DNA of 64,000 nt from Eublepharis macularius (taxonomy: Eukaryota > Chordata > Lepidosauria > Squamata > Eublepharidae): the NCBI RefSeq assembly GCF_028583425.1, contig NC_072791.1, positions 14,031,868 to 14,095,867 of the forward strand, in the 5' to 3' direction. The notes under the pieces are model-generated. The model was not told the origin of the DNA and searched no databases. It saw only the letters and a program-made list of their open reading frames with translations. Positions 55,370 to 64,000 of the stretch are shown piece by piece. The number at the start of each line of letters is the position of its first letter. The first letter of the stretch is position 1. The position numbers and the translations under genes were made by a program.

Positions 55370-55565
55370 GTCAAGTCACAGCTGATTTATGAAAACCCGA
55401 AAGGGTTTTTGAGACAAAAGGAAGAATGGAGGCGGTTTGCCATTGCCTGGCTCTGCTTAGCAACCATGGACTACCTTGGTGATCTCCCAGCCAAGTACTA
55501 ACGAGGGCCAACCCTGCTTAGCCTCTGACAGCTGATGAGAATGGGCTGCCCTGGGCCATCCAGGT
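55370..55565 (-). mobile_element. 5S-rRNA-derived SINE
   Basis: GTCAAGTCACAGCTGATTTA start, CTCCCAGCCAAGTACTAACG and ACCCTGCTTAGCCTC (5S reverse complement), ends GGGCCATCCAGG. Confidence 0.8.
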
Positions 55566-56102
55566 CATGGCCTGCATGATTTGCATTTAAGATGTGCAAA
55601 TTAAAGAGTGCTAGGGCAGAGTGATGCTGAATGTGCAATTCTTTAGCTTGGGTGCCGGTTTCCCTGGTTGCATCCTATAGTGGCAACTGTGATGTTAGAA
55701 CTAGATCCAACATTTTGTGGATAGTCTTCTTGGATGAGATCTTCCACCAACTTTCTGAAGTGGCACAGTCTAGGATTGTTTCAGGCGTGATGGCCAAAAT
55801 TTACAGTTTAACTCTTAGCTGTGGCAGGTAAGCCAATGGTTTTAGTCAGACCATGTAAGCAGGCTCCCTGGCCCTATTAAACAGACAATGGAAGAGATTT
55901 GCATCAGGAGAAAGAGGCTTTTTTTGCTTCTCCCATCTTGCTGCAGCACAAGGGGCTCAACAAAATGCGGGAAGCCTCCCACCGCCCCAAACAGGAAGAG
56001 GAATGAATCTGCAGTGGAAAAAGATATTCCGCAAAAATCCCTCCCACTACTATTAGTGCAAAGCTACCACTGGATATGACCCAAAGTTGTCTTAGTTTTA
56101 TA

Positions 56103-56429
56103 CAGGGCTTTTTTTTCAGCTGGAACACAGTAGAATGGAGTTACGGCACCTCTTGAAAATGGTCATATGGCCGGTGGCCGCGCCCCCTGATCTCCAGACA
56201 GAGGGGAGTTTAGATTGCCCTCTGTGCTGAGCTGCGGAGGGCAATCTAAACTCTCCTCTGTCTGGAGATCAGGGGGCGGGGCCACTGGCCATGTGACCAT
56301 TTTCACCAAGGGCAATTTAAACTTTAAAAAACTCCTCCCTTGTTCCAGCTGACCCAAAGTGACGTCATTGTGTGGTCCTGAGTTCCACCACTGAGTTCCA
56401 CCACCTCTTTTCCCAGAAAAAAAGCACTG
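56103..56429. mobile_element. hAT-like foldback MITE
   Basis: CAGGGCTTTTTTTTC start and AAAAAAGCACTG end, with the perfect duplication GTTTTATA on both sides (56095-56102 and 56430-56437). Confidence 0.9.
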
Positions 56430-56470
56430 GTTTTATACCACTGTAATAGTTATGGAGCCTCCCAGAGATA

Positions 56471-56690
56471 GGCTTGCCAACCTCCAGGTGGGGCCTGGAG
56501 ATCTCCTGGAACCTCAACTGATCTCCAGATGACAGATTTCAGTTCTCATGGAGAAAATGGCTTATTTGGAAGGGGGAATCTGTGGAATTATACTCTGCTG
56601 AGGTCCCTCGCCTCCTTAAGCCCCACTCTCCCAGGATCTACTCCCAAATCTCCAAGAATTTGCCAATCAGGAGTTGGCAACTGTGGCAAC
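56471..56690 (-). mobile_element. GGGTTGCCA-family MITE
   Basis: GGCTTGCCAACCTCCAGGTG start, GGAGTTGGCAACTG end, with the internal block CCCACTCTCCCAGGATC. Confidence 0.65.
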
Positions 56691-56699
56691 CAACTCCCA

Positions 56700-57452
56700 A
56701 ATTCTGCCGGTATCTGAATCAATTCTGGGGGTTTTAACCTCATGCAAACCCCCGAGACTGGCCAGCCAATTAGAGCCCCTGGAACTTTCCTGGTTGGGAA
56801 GAAGGAGAGTTAATATATTTTCCTTTGATCTGGGAGATTGCACATCTGGATAAGCATCTAAGCTGTAGTCAGCCTTTTTATTTTGGGCTTTTTGGTCAGG
56901 ATTTGGGGGTCAGGGCAGGTTAGGAACCTTGCTTTAAGGAATTAAACAAGCACCTTGTGAAGGGCCCATCCCAAACCCAACGTTCCTGGTAGCGGTTCTG
57001 AGGTCAGGTTCTTTGAAAATTTAAGAGAGTGGCCTAGTACTTGGGTAGAAGCATAACAGCCTCTCAGCTGTGTTAAAGAGGTCACAAATCAACCTTGACT
57101 GCTGAAGAGCCCTGTTTGGAAAAAAGGCAATAATTTCCCCCTCGGCACCCGAGTTCTGTTAACTTAGGCTTCGGTTCAACAAGGTAACTCCCAGTAGGGA
57201 AACATAACTTCTTGGGAACAAAGTTGTGAGCCAGTTGTACAGCTGTGCTTATTATTTGTTTCACACTATATCTTTAACTGTTTTTACAACTTCCTGAACA
57301 TAAATCTTGGGTTGTTCGGTTCCAACGGGGTACTGTCTGTAAGTCAGAATATCTGTAGGAAAGGGGTTTATAATCACCTCGCGAAGCTCATGTTCCCCCC
57401 CTTTTATTACTATTGTGGCAGCTGGGGTTTAAACAGAAGAAAAAGAGATGCC
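56700..57452. other. Unannotated stretch
   Basis: Nothing recognised. Confidence 0.4.
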
Positions 57453-57455
57453 AGA

Positions 57456-58267
57456 GGGCCAAGCTACAAGCGACGAATGACACTTGAACGGCAAGTGAAC
57501 AGACTCGCGTGATCAAGCAGAGTGCAAGTAGAGTGCAAGTGAACAGGGAGGAATGCATGTGAGTCTGTTTACTTGTCGTTCAAGTGTCATTCGTCACTAC
57601 GTGATCAAGTAGAGCACAAGTGGAGCGCAAGTGAACAGGGAGGAATACACATGAGTCTGTTCACTTGCCGTTCAAGTGTCATTTGTAGCTTGGCTCACTT
57701 GTAGCTTGGCTCAGAGTGCAGAGGTAATAGGACCTCATTCAGTCCAGACAGAGGGCTAAGCTACAAATGACGAATTACACTTGAACGGCAAGTGGAGCGC
57801 AAGTGGAGGGCAAGTGAACAGGGAGGAATACACATGAGGGCCAAACTACACATGACGAATGACACTTGAACGGCAAGTGGATTGAGTGGAGGGCAAGTGA
57901 ACAGGGAGAAATACACTTGCCGTTCAAGTGTCATTTGTCATGTGTAGCTAGGCCCTCAGTCTGTTCACTTGTCGTTCAAGTGTCATTCGTCACTACGTGA
58001 TCAAGTAGAGCACAAATGGAGCGCAAGTGAACAGGGAGGATACACATGAGTCTGTTCACTTGCCGTTCAAGTGTCATTTGTAGCTTGGCTCACTTGTAGC
58101 TTGGCTCAGAGTGCAGAGGTAATAGGACCTCATTCAGTCCAGACAGAGGGCCAAGCTACAAGTGACGAATGACACTTCAACGGCAAGTGGAGTGCAAGTG
58201 GAGGGCAAGCGAACAGGGAGAAATACACTTGCCGTTCAAGTGTCATTTGTCACTTGTAGCTTGGCCC
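57456..58267. mobile_element. Composite array of Harbinger-like MITEs
   Basis: At least four foldback units with GGGCCAAGCTACAAG-type ends and CACTTGCCGTTCAAGTGTCA arms are joined or nested. A ~215-bp segment beginning about 57567 is repeated at about 57963 (offset 395-396). The outermost ends GGGCC...GGCCC are both flanked by AGA. Confidence 0.75.
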
Positions 58268-58461
58268 AGAGACTCTTTTACTTCAGAAGTCTTTCCCCTC
58301 GGTTTCCCCCTTCTTCTCCTTCCTGCCATCATATCAGGGCTGCACCACAACTAAAACCAGTGGCAGTCCAAGCTGTGCTGTCACATAAATGAAAAGACAG
58401 GTGACCATCAGGGGCTAACTATCACACAATCTTTCCCAGAGAGCCCTGGGAGTTGTTGTTT

Positions 58462-58605
58462 GGGCACGTGTGTGTGTGTTATGTGCCGTCAAGTCACTTC
58501 CAACTTTTGGCATGCCTATGAACAAAAGACCTCCAGAACGTCCTATCATTAACAGACTTGTTCAGATCTTGCACACTGGTGGATGTGGCTTCTTTTATTT
58601 AGTCA
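58462..58605 (-). mobile_element. BovB 3' tail fragment
   Basis: Reverse orientation: GTGCCGTCAAGTCACTTCC...AACAAAAGACCTCCAGAACG...CAGATCTTGCACACTGG matches the end of the 34600 fragment. Confidence 0.75.
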
Positions 58606-59821
58606 AACCATATTATTTGGGGACTGAGAGTTGTAGTTTGGGTAAGGGTACTGAAAGCCCTCTGTTAGGGATTAGAGTCCTGCTTCATAGAGTTAGCGTT
58701 CCCCAGGTCTGCTGGGAAGGAGAGGGTTATAAAACTGGTTTGTAGTATGCATTGGCCCTTGTATTCAGGAGGATTCGTTGCGCTACTGTAGTGATCAGGC
58801 TATCTTGTGCCTTCTCTATCACTCCCACTCAGTTTTTCTCCTGGTAGTTCTTCAGATCTTCCCCTTGACATAAAGCAAATGAAAAGCTCGGGAGCCGAGG
58901 GCTGGCAGAGCACTCTGGCTGTTTCATATCTAAATGGAAATGATCGAAGCGGGGAGGAGAGGCTTGAAGCTCATTCCCTCTGATCTTGTCATTTTGGGGT
59001 TAGACATATAATGAAATGAGCAGATGGGCAAGCAGGCAGGCTGGCTGGTGGGTAAAAGAAGGTTGAGGAGAAGGTGTTTATTTGAGAATTTTGAACAGTT
59101 GGGTCTGATTCCCCCTCCCTCCGCAGCTCAGTAAAAACACAGCCCCTCTCATTCTTTCGAGAGAGCTGTTTCTTGACTTTATTTATTCTTAATGCACCAT
59201 CTTCCACCGCCCCCCCAATACAAAGGAAGCTTTTAACGATAAATTGGCACAAAACAGGAGCTACACTTGAATGCTTTTTGTTGCCATAGAAGCGATTCTG
59301 GCGGCTCACAGGACCCTCTTGCTAATCGTAAAGTACGGGAAGAAAATAGATACTCTTCATTTTAGCAGCGGCTGATGACGAAGGCGCAAAGAGCCCTTAT
59401 GGTGTTATTCCAGCACAGACTTTACTGTGTGTGCGTGTTTTCCCCTCTTAAAAATGGCAACAAGAAGACTAATGTCTTAAGATGGAGATTCACAGGGAGA
59501 GAAAATTTCAATGGTTGAAAAGAGAGAAACATAAATAGCAGTAGGAGATTTTGGAAGCATACTCAGGCTTTTACCTGAGTGTATAGCCCCTCTCTTAAGG
59601 TGAGCTTTGAGTTTTCATTTGAATAGAGAAAAGGCAACCAGTATCCTTTATTTAACAATCTGATGACCCAGTGGACTTAGGTAGAACCAATACAAATACC
59701 ACCCTCTTTCCATCTTTGCGTAAAAGCCACTGCTGCCAGTGGCTGAGACTGTGAAAGCGGGGAGGGCGGAATGTAAATACAATAAATTAAATTAAATTAA
59801 ATTTAAAATCTTTTTTTTCCC
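58606..59821. other. Unannotated stretch
   Basis: Nothing recognised; an AATTAAATTAAATTAAAT tail at about 59780-59805 suggests an old LINE/SINE end. Confidence 0.35.
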
Positions 59822-59995
59822 TGTTAAGTCACAGCTGACTTAAGGCAACCCTGTAGGGTTTTCAAGGCAAGAGACATTCAGAGATGGTTTACCATCACCC
59901 GCCTCTGTGTAGCAGCCATGGACTTCCTTGGTGGCCTTCTATCCTTAGCTTCTGAAATTTGCCAAGATCAGGTTAGCCTGGTCTATTGAGGCCAG
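59822..59995 (-). mobile_element. 5S-rRNA-derived SINE, internally deleted
   Basis: GTTAAGTCACAGCTGACTTA...GGGTTTTCAAGGCAAGAGAC...TGGACTTCCTTGGTGG then CTTAGCTTCTGAAATTTG; part of the 5S block is missing. Confidence 0.75.
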
Positions 59996-60758
59996 ATTGC
60001 TGGAAATTTAGCCACAACCAAAGTTGCAGCTAGCAGAGAAGACATAAAAACAAGAAAAACATTGTAAACTACCATTGGCTGTATCCACAGATCTCTCAAA
60101 GGTGTAAGAAACACACAATTGAAAGAAAATATGAAAAAAAAATCAGCCAGGGTTAGTACGGATTGGCTACTGCCTGTGAGGTTGCTAACCCCCCTTCCCT
60201 GGTCCTCAGACTAGCATTGCAACTGTTACTTAAAATGCTTTCCGGGGGCTGGGGAGGGTGTAATAAGTTGAAGGATTAATTGTGATATGTATTTGTTGAT
60301 TTTTAAAAAATAGAAAGTGAGCAGTCCACCTGACCCTCGGGACTAGTGGTTAAGCAAATACTTAACTTAGTGGTCTGTGCAAGACAACTCAGGATCTCAG
60401 GCTTGCACCTAGAGTGAAGAACCCGCCACAGCCATTCTCTAAAAAGCTATATTTGTAGTTGAAGTTCCTAACAATTCCAGAATTCGATTGGATCATTTCT
60501 CTAAAGCATAGTTAATAATTCTATTTTTCATTCATGAGGCTTCCTAAGCTGCCTACAGATTAGCTGTTAATGCTTTGCATGCCTGCCTGAGCATAAATAA
60601 TCAGAAGCCCTTGGAAATAATGGCAGTCTTTGAATTTCAGGCATGGGACTAGTCACTGCCTGCTAGTTTTTGCAAAGTTTTCTGAGCTCCAAAACACACT
60701 GTTTTCCCAATTGGAAATGGTTTCTAGCAATTGCCACAGGGCAGGATCTGGCTAGTAG
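59996..60758. other. Unannotated stretch
   Basis: Nothing recognised. Confidence 0.4.
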
Positions 60759-60965
60759 GGTTGCCGACTCCAGGTGGGGAAATTCCTTAAGATTTGGGGG
60801 TGGAGCCTGGGATTTGGGGAGGGGAGGGATATCAATGGGATATAATTCCTTAGAAGCCAGTCTCCAAAGCAGCCGTTTTCTCCAGGGCAACTGATCTCTG
60901 TAATCTGGAGATAAATTTTAATCCTGGGAGATCTCCAGACTTTACATGGAGGTTGGTAACCCTAA
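60759..60965 (+). mobile_element. GGGTTGCCA-terminal MITE with TA flanks
   Basis: GGGTTGCCGACTCCAGG...GGAGGTTGGTAACCC, flanked by TA on both sides. This is the clearest boundary for the family in this window. Confidence 0.8.
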
Positions 60966-61109
60966 ATCCAAGTAGCATGTGTTGTTGGGGTCCATGCACA
61001 CTAGCAAGCAAACAAGACCTGGATTGTATGAGGAGTGCTCCTTGTGTTAGCTGCAGTGTGCAGATCTGTTTTTGAAGCATTCTTAAAACATTGAGCTTTG
61101 CAATCCGGA

Positions 61110-61497
61110 CTAGAGATGGGCACGAACCGAAATACGAACCAAAATTAAGCACGAACCAGGCCAGTTTGTGAGATCCCATTTCTGATGAACCACCACGAAC
61201 TTTAGGCTGGTTCGTTTGGTTCGTTTTTTGGTTTGTGACTACAGACACCCTGGTGCCAATCAATCAGTTTCTTAGGCAACGGGATGGACTTCCTGCAGAC
61301 CTTCTGCTGACCCGGAAGTGACCTTCTGCTGGCCCAGAAGTGATGGTTTTCTGACCTGGATGTGACGTTTTCACGAACCAAACGAACCAGTTCACAAACC
61401 AGGGGCAGGTTCGTGAAAGTTCATAGTTTGTGGTTCGTGAAATTTGACGAACCACAAACAGCATGGTTCTTTTTTTTCCGGTTTGCACCCATCTCTA
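61110..61497. mobile_element. hAT-like element with TAGAGATGGGCACGAAC termini
   Basis: Left TAGAGATGGGCACGAACC and right TTTGCACCCATCTCTA, with 8-bp flanks ATCCGGAC / ATCCAGAC. The interior is full of GGTTCGT / ACGAACC inverted pieces. Confidence 0.78.
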
Positions 61498-61499
61498 AT

Positions 61500-62462
61500 C
61501 CAGACCAGATCTGCCTTGTACTGAATCAGACTCTTGGTCCATTAAGGTGGGTATTGTCTACTCAGACTGGCAGCAGCTCTCTGGGTTCTCAGGAACTCTT
61601 TCACATCACCTTTACATGTGCGTCCCCTCAAAAGCAACATGGAGATTGCAGTTGATTCAGAACAGCATGGCTTGGATATTATTGGGAACTAGACAGAACA
61701 TACGTATCACTCCCATTATGCAGACATGCCAGTTACAAGGTATAGTTTAAGGTTTTGGCTATTGTATCCAAAGCCCTTCTTGGCCTTCATTTCTCATATC
61801 TGCAGGACCATCTGTCCCTCGGTGCTCAACCACGACAGCTTTGCTCATCTGCAAGTGCCAGCCTGCGAATGGGCAAAATCAACAACCACCCCAGACATGG
61901 GCTTTCTCCATTGTGGCTCCCATTTTATGGAATAGTCTACCTAAAGCAGTCAGGAAAGGCTCCCCTTCTCCTGGCTTTTTGCAAACTATGCAAAACTGAA
62001 TTATTCAAGAGGGCTTCTCTGCACAAATTGTACTGTACAGAATCATTTAGAAACAACTTGGGTAAAGGTTTAGGACTGTAGTCTGTATTACTGTTTATAG
62101 CTCAGGCTGCATGTTGCTGTAAAGTAGGACCCTATGATGTAATTTTTGCATCATTTAACATGTGTTAATATCTTTGTTTTTGCTTCAGCTCTGTTTTCAG
62201 ATTTCTGGTTGAGTCCAGATTTCTCCAACCCATAGCTAGGTGCACTGTTCATTGGATACGTCACCCTATTGAGTGTATTGACTTACTCTGTGTAATCCAT
62301 CTTGAGTCCTAGCAAGAAAAGTGAACTATAAATAATGTAAATAATTTTTTAAAAGATCACCTACCACCTGATCCTTCGAACTGGATGATGGGGATCGAAC
62401 TTTGGACCGTCTTCATGTCAAGTAGAAAGAGGTCCTACCACTGAGCCACTGCCCTTAGCAAA
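61500..62462 (-). mobile_element. tRNA-type SINE (GCTCAGTGGTAGAGC family) split by a LINE
   Basis: The parts at 61500-61611 (CTTGTACTGAATCAGACTC) and 62363-62462 (ACCTGATCC...CACTGAGCCACTGCCC) join into one minus-strand copy. Confidence 0.78.
61612..62355 (+). pseudogene. CR1/L2-group LINE C-terminal fragment inserted in a SINE
   Basis: Frames include LIQNSMAWILLGTRQNIRIT followed by PIMQ, then in other frames GLHFSYLQDHLSLGAQPRQL and KLCKTELFKRAS, a frameshifted tail of an L2/CR1-type RT (usual motif order QN-A-, HITP-, WNSLP-). It ends at TAAATAATGTAAATAATTTT. The 7-bp duplication ATCACCT (61605-61611 and 62356-62362) marks the insertion. Confidence 0.75.
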
Positions 62463-62930
62463 CTGTTGGTATAAATGAAGTCTGTGGCTTTTAGTGGATT
62501 GTGTACTGTGGGCATTTGTTTAGATTTTTAGACGGTAAGTCTGCATGCAGGGGACAACTTGCACAACTTCTCACAACAAATGAATGCTAGTGGTCGGAAT
62601 GTTTTTTTGTTGGAATGTGTCAGTTGGGATGCCGATTAAGCAAAGAAAACAGAAAGAAGCCATTGCGTTAACAGTAAAATTGACATTAAGTAAAGTTTTT
62701 CCCATTTTAATTTCTGCTTAAAGCGATAGCCGTATGAGCAGTGATGGATGGATGGATAGAACGAACAATAAAACTGAATTCTAACCACTGTGTGTGTTTT
62801 GCATTCAAATTGCATATTCAGGAAATGCATGTGCACACACACAAAATCAGCCGAACCATCTCTTGTGAAAATAGTCCTATGGTCTTACCCTTATAGGAGG
62901 AAGAGGGGAGGAGGGAAAGGATAGTATCAA

Positions 62931-63094
62931 AGGTGGTTGTTGTGGGTTTTCCGGGCTGTATTGCCGTGGTCTTGGCATTGTAGTTCCTGACGTTTCGCCA
63001 GCAGCTGTGGCTGGCATCTTCAGAGGTGTAGCACCAAAAGACAGAGATCTCTCAGTGTCACAGTGTGGAAAAGATGTAGGTTATTTGTATCTAC
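62931..63094 (-). mobile_element. Penelope-like terminal region (pLTR) downstream of the GIY-YIG ORF
   Basis: This segment contains the TTTTCCGGGCTGTATTGCCG block, the CTGACGTTTCGCCAGCAGC block and the CAGAGATCTCTCAGTGTCAC block. The same terminal repeat occurs at 21.6, 43.8, 45.0 and 54.2 kb. Its position directly 3' of the GIY-YIG ORF assigns all of those copies to Penelope-like elements. Confidence 0.85.
62989..63023 (-). ncRNA. Hammerhead-ribozyme-like core in Penelope pLTR
   Basis: On the minus strand it reads CTGAAGA, T, the stem-II hairpin GCCAGC/GCTGGC, then GAAACGTC. These are the hammerhead invariant boxes with one extra T before stem II and a 2-bp self-complementary stem III (ACGT) before the C17 cleavage position. 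CCT before and AGG after can pair as the start of stem I. Penelope-like elements are known to carry hammerheads; activity is not shown. Confidence 0.5.
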
Positions 63095-64000
63095 TCAGGA
63101 GGGGTGGGGTTGAGCTGAGTCATCCTGTAAGAGTTTCCCAGGGTGTGGAATGCTAATGGCGGGAGGCTTCACTGTATCCTGAGGAGGTTCTTTTGCATAT
63201 GGATTGGTACTTGATGTGCTAATCTTCTCTGCAGGACTATTGTCGGGTGTAGAGTGTTTTGTTAGCCTGGTGTTTTTCAGAACTGGCAACCATGCTCGGT
63301 TCATTCTTAAGGTTTCTTCTTTCCTGTTGAAGTTTTGCTTATGCTTGTGAATTTCAATGGCTTCCCTGTGCAGTCTGACAAAGTAGTTGGAAGTGTTGTC
63401 CAGTATTTTGGTGTCCTGGAATAAGATACTGTGCCCTGTTTGAGTTAGGCTATGTTCAGCCACTGCTGATTTTTCAGGTTGTCCAAGTCTGCAGTGTCTT
63501 TCATGTTCTTTTATTCTTGTCTGGATGCTATGCTTTGTGGTCCCGATGTAAACTTGTCCACAGCTGCAGGGTATACGGTATACTCCTGCAGAGGTTAGGG
63601 GGTCTCTACTGTCTTTTGCTGATCGTAGCATCTGTTGTATTTTTCGGGTGGGTCTGAATACTGCTTGAAGGTTATGCTTTTTCATAAGCTTTCCCATCTG
63701 ATCAGTAATTCCTTTGATATATGGCAAAAACACTTTTCCTGTGGGAGACTGTTTTTCTTTGGTTGTTTGATTCATCCTGGGTTTGATTGCTCTTCGGATT
63801 TCATTTCTGGAGTAGCCATTTGCCTGAAGTGCGTGGTTTAGATGATTAATTTCCTCATTGAGAAAGTGCGGCTCACATATCCGTCTTGCACGATCCACTA
63901 AGGTTTTCATTATGCCTCTTTTCTGTCGGGGATGGTGATTGGAGTTTTTGTGTAGGTAACGATCAGTGTGAGTTGGTTTCCTGTAGACCTTGTGACCTAA
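63095..64000 (-). CDS. Penelope-like element ORF, C-terminal part with GIY-YIG endonuclease (runs off the window)
   Basis: The minus-strand frame is open from the right window edge to a stop at 63095-63097. The part beyond the internal Met at 63910 reads in frame to the edge and includes YRKPTHTDRYLHKNS and HHPRQKRGIM, typical of the region just after the RT domain of Penelope-like elements. Downstream is a GIY-YIG nuclease module: GVYRIPCSCG, VYIGTTKHSIQTRIKEH, and a conserved glutamate in HREAIEIHKH about 60 residues later. GIY-YIG nucleases make the nick that primes insertion. The sequence ends with a Ser/Pro/Thr-rich tail. The RT domain lies outside the window. No stop interrupts the visible ~300 codons, so this copy is fairly recent. 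Confidence 0.9.
   Translation of the reverse strand, partial: LGHKVYRKPTHTDRYLHKNSNHHPRQKRGIMKTLVDRARRICEPHFLNEEINHLNHALQANGYSRNEIRRAIKPRMNQTTKEKQSPTGKVFLPYIKGITDQMGKLMKKHNLQAVFRPTRKIQQMLRSAKDSRDPLTSAGVYRIPCSCGQVYIGTTKHSIQTRIKEHERHCRLGQPEKSAVAEHSLTQTGHSILFQDTKILDNTSNYFVRLHREAIEIHKHKQNFNRKEETLRMNRAWLPVLKNTRLTKHSTPDNSPAEKISTSSTNPYAKEPPQDTVKPPAISIPHPGKLLQDDSAQPHPS

Noticed and set aside
57456..58267. CRISPR-like regular repeats
   Set aside because: Units are inverted foldback MITEs of unequal spacing in a vertebrate genome, with no spacers of constant length.
49318..64000. Search for C2-domain exons of the SYT gene
   Set aside because: No frame with C2-like sequence and splice sites was found; they must lie beyond the window.

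Overview
This is vertebrate, almost certainly squamate-reptile (lizard or gecko type), nuclear DNA. The evidence is an intact vertebrate-type L1, a Sauria SINE (tRNA head, BovB-like tail, CCTTAC-type 3' end), RTE-BovB remnants, CR1/L2 tails, 5S-rRNA-derived and MIR/CORE-type SINEs, Penelope-like elements and many hAT-, Harbinger- and mariner-like MITEs. No prokaryotic operon, CRISPR array or genuine rRNA/tRNA gene was seen. Most of the window is intronic or intergenic sequence built from nested transposable elements.

Host gene: two plus-strand coding exons belong to one synaptotagmin-14/16-type gene, best called SYT16. The exon at 29878-30057 encodes the membrane-spanning segment. The exon at 48768-49317 encodes an alternative soluble N-terminus with its own ATG and an in-frame stop just upstream. 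Both end in phase 1, so they look like alternative N-terminal exons feeding one downstream C2-domain exon outside the window. No C2-domain exon was found here.

Layout: 1-13 kb is a mosaic of SINEs, a CR1 tail, hAT/Harbinger MITEs, a Sauria SINE and a GC-rich hAT element. 13.4-14.3 kb is a 5'-truncated L1 (+). 15.1-21.2 kb is a full-length L1 (-) with intact ORF1 and ORF2 and a perfect target-site duplication. 21.5-29 kb holds Penelope-derived and CR1/L2 pieces, a tandemly expanded SINE and a 47-bp minisatellite grown inside a 5S-derived SINE. 29.9-49.3 kb contains the two SYT exons and many foldback MITEs, including a nearly perfect Penelope palindrome. 49.3-64 kb holds three-layer nests, a composite Harbinger-like array, and at the right edge the GIY-YIG end of a Penelope-like ORF that runs off the window.

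The most unusual signal is a hammerhead-ribozyme-like core (CTGANGA, hairpin, GAAA, palindromic 2-bp stem III) present in two different dispersed repeat families: the Penelope terminal repeats and a second foldback retroposon family. Both carry one extra nucleotide before stem II.
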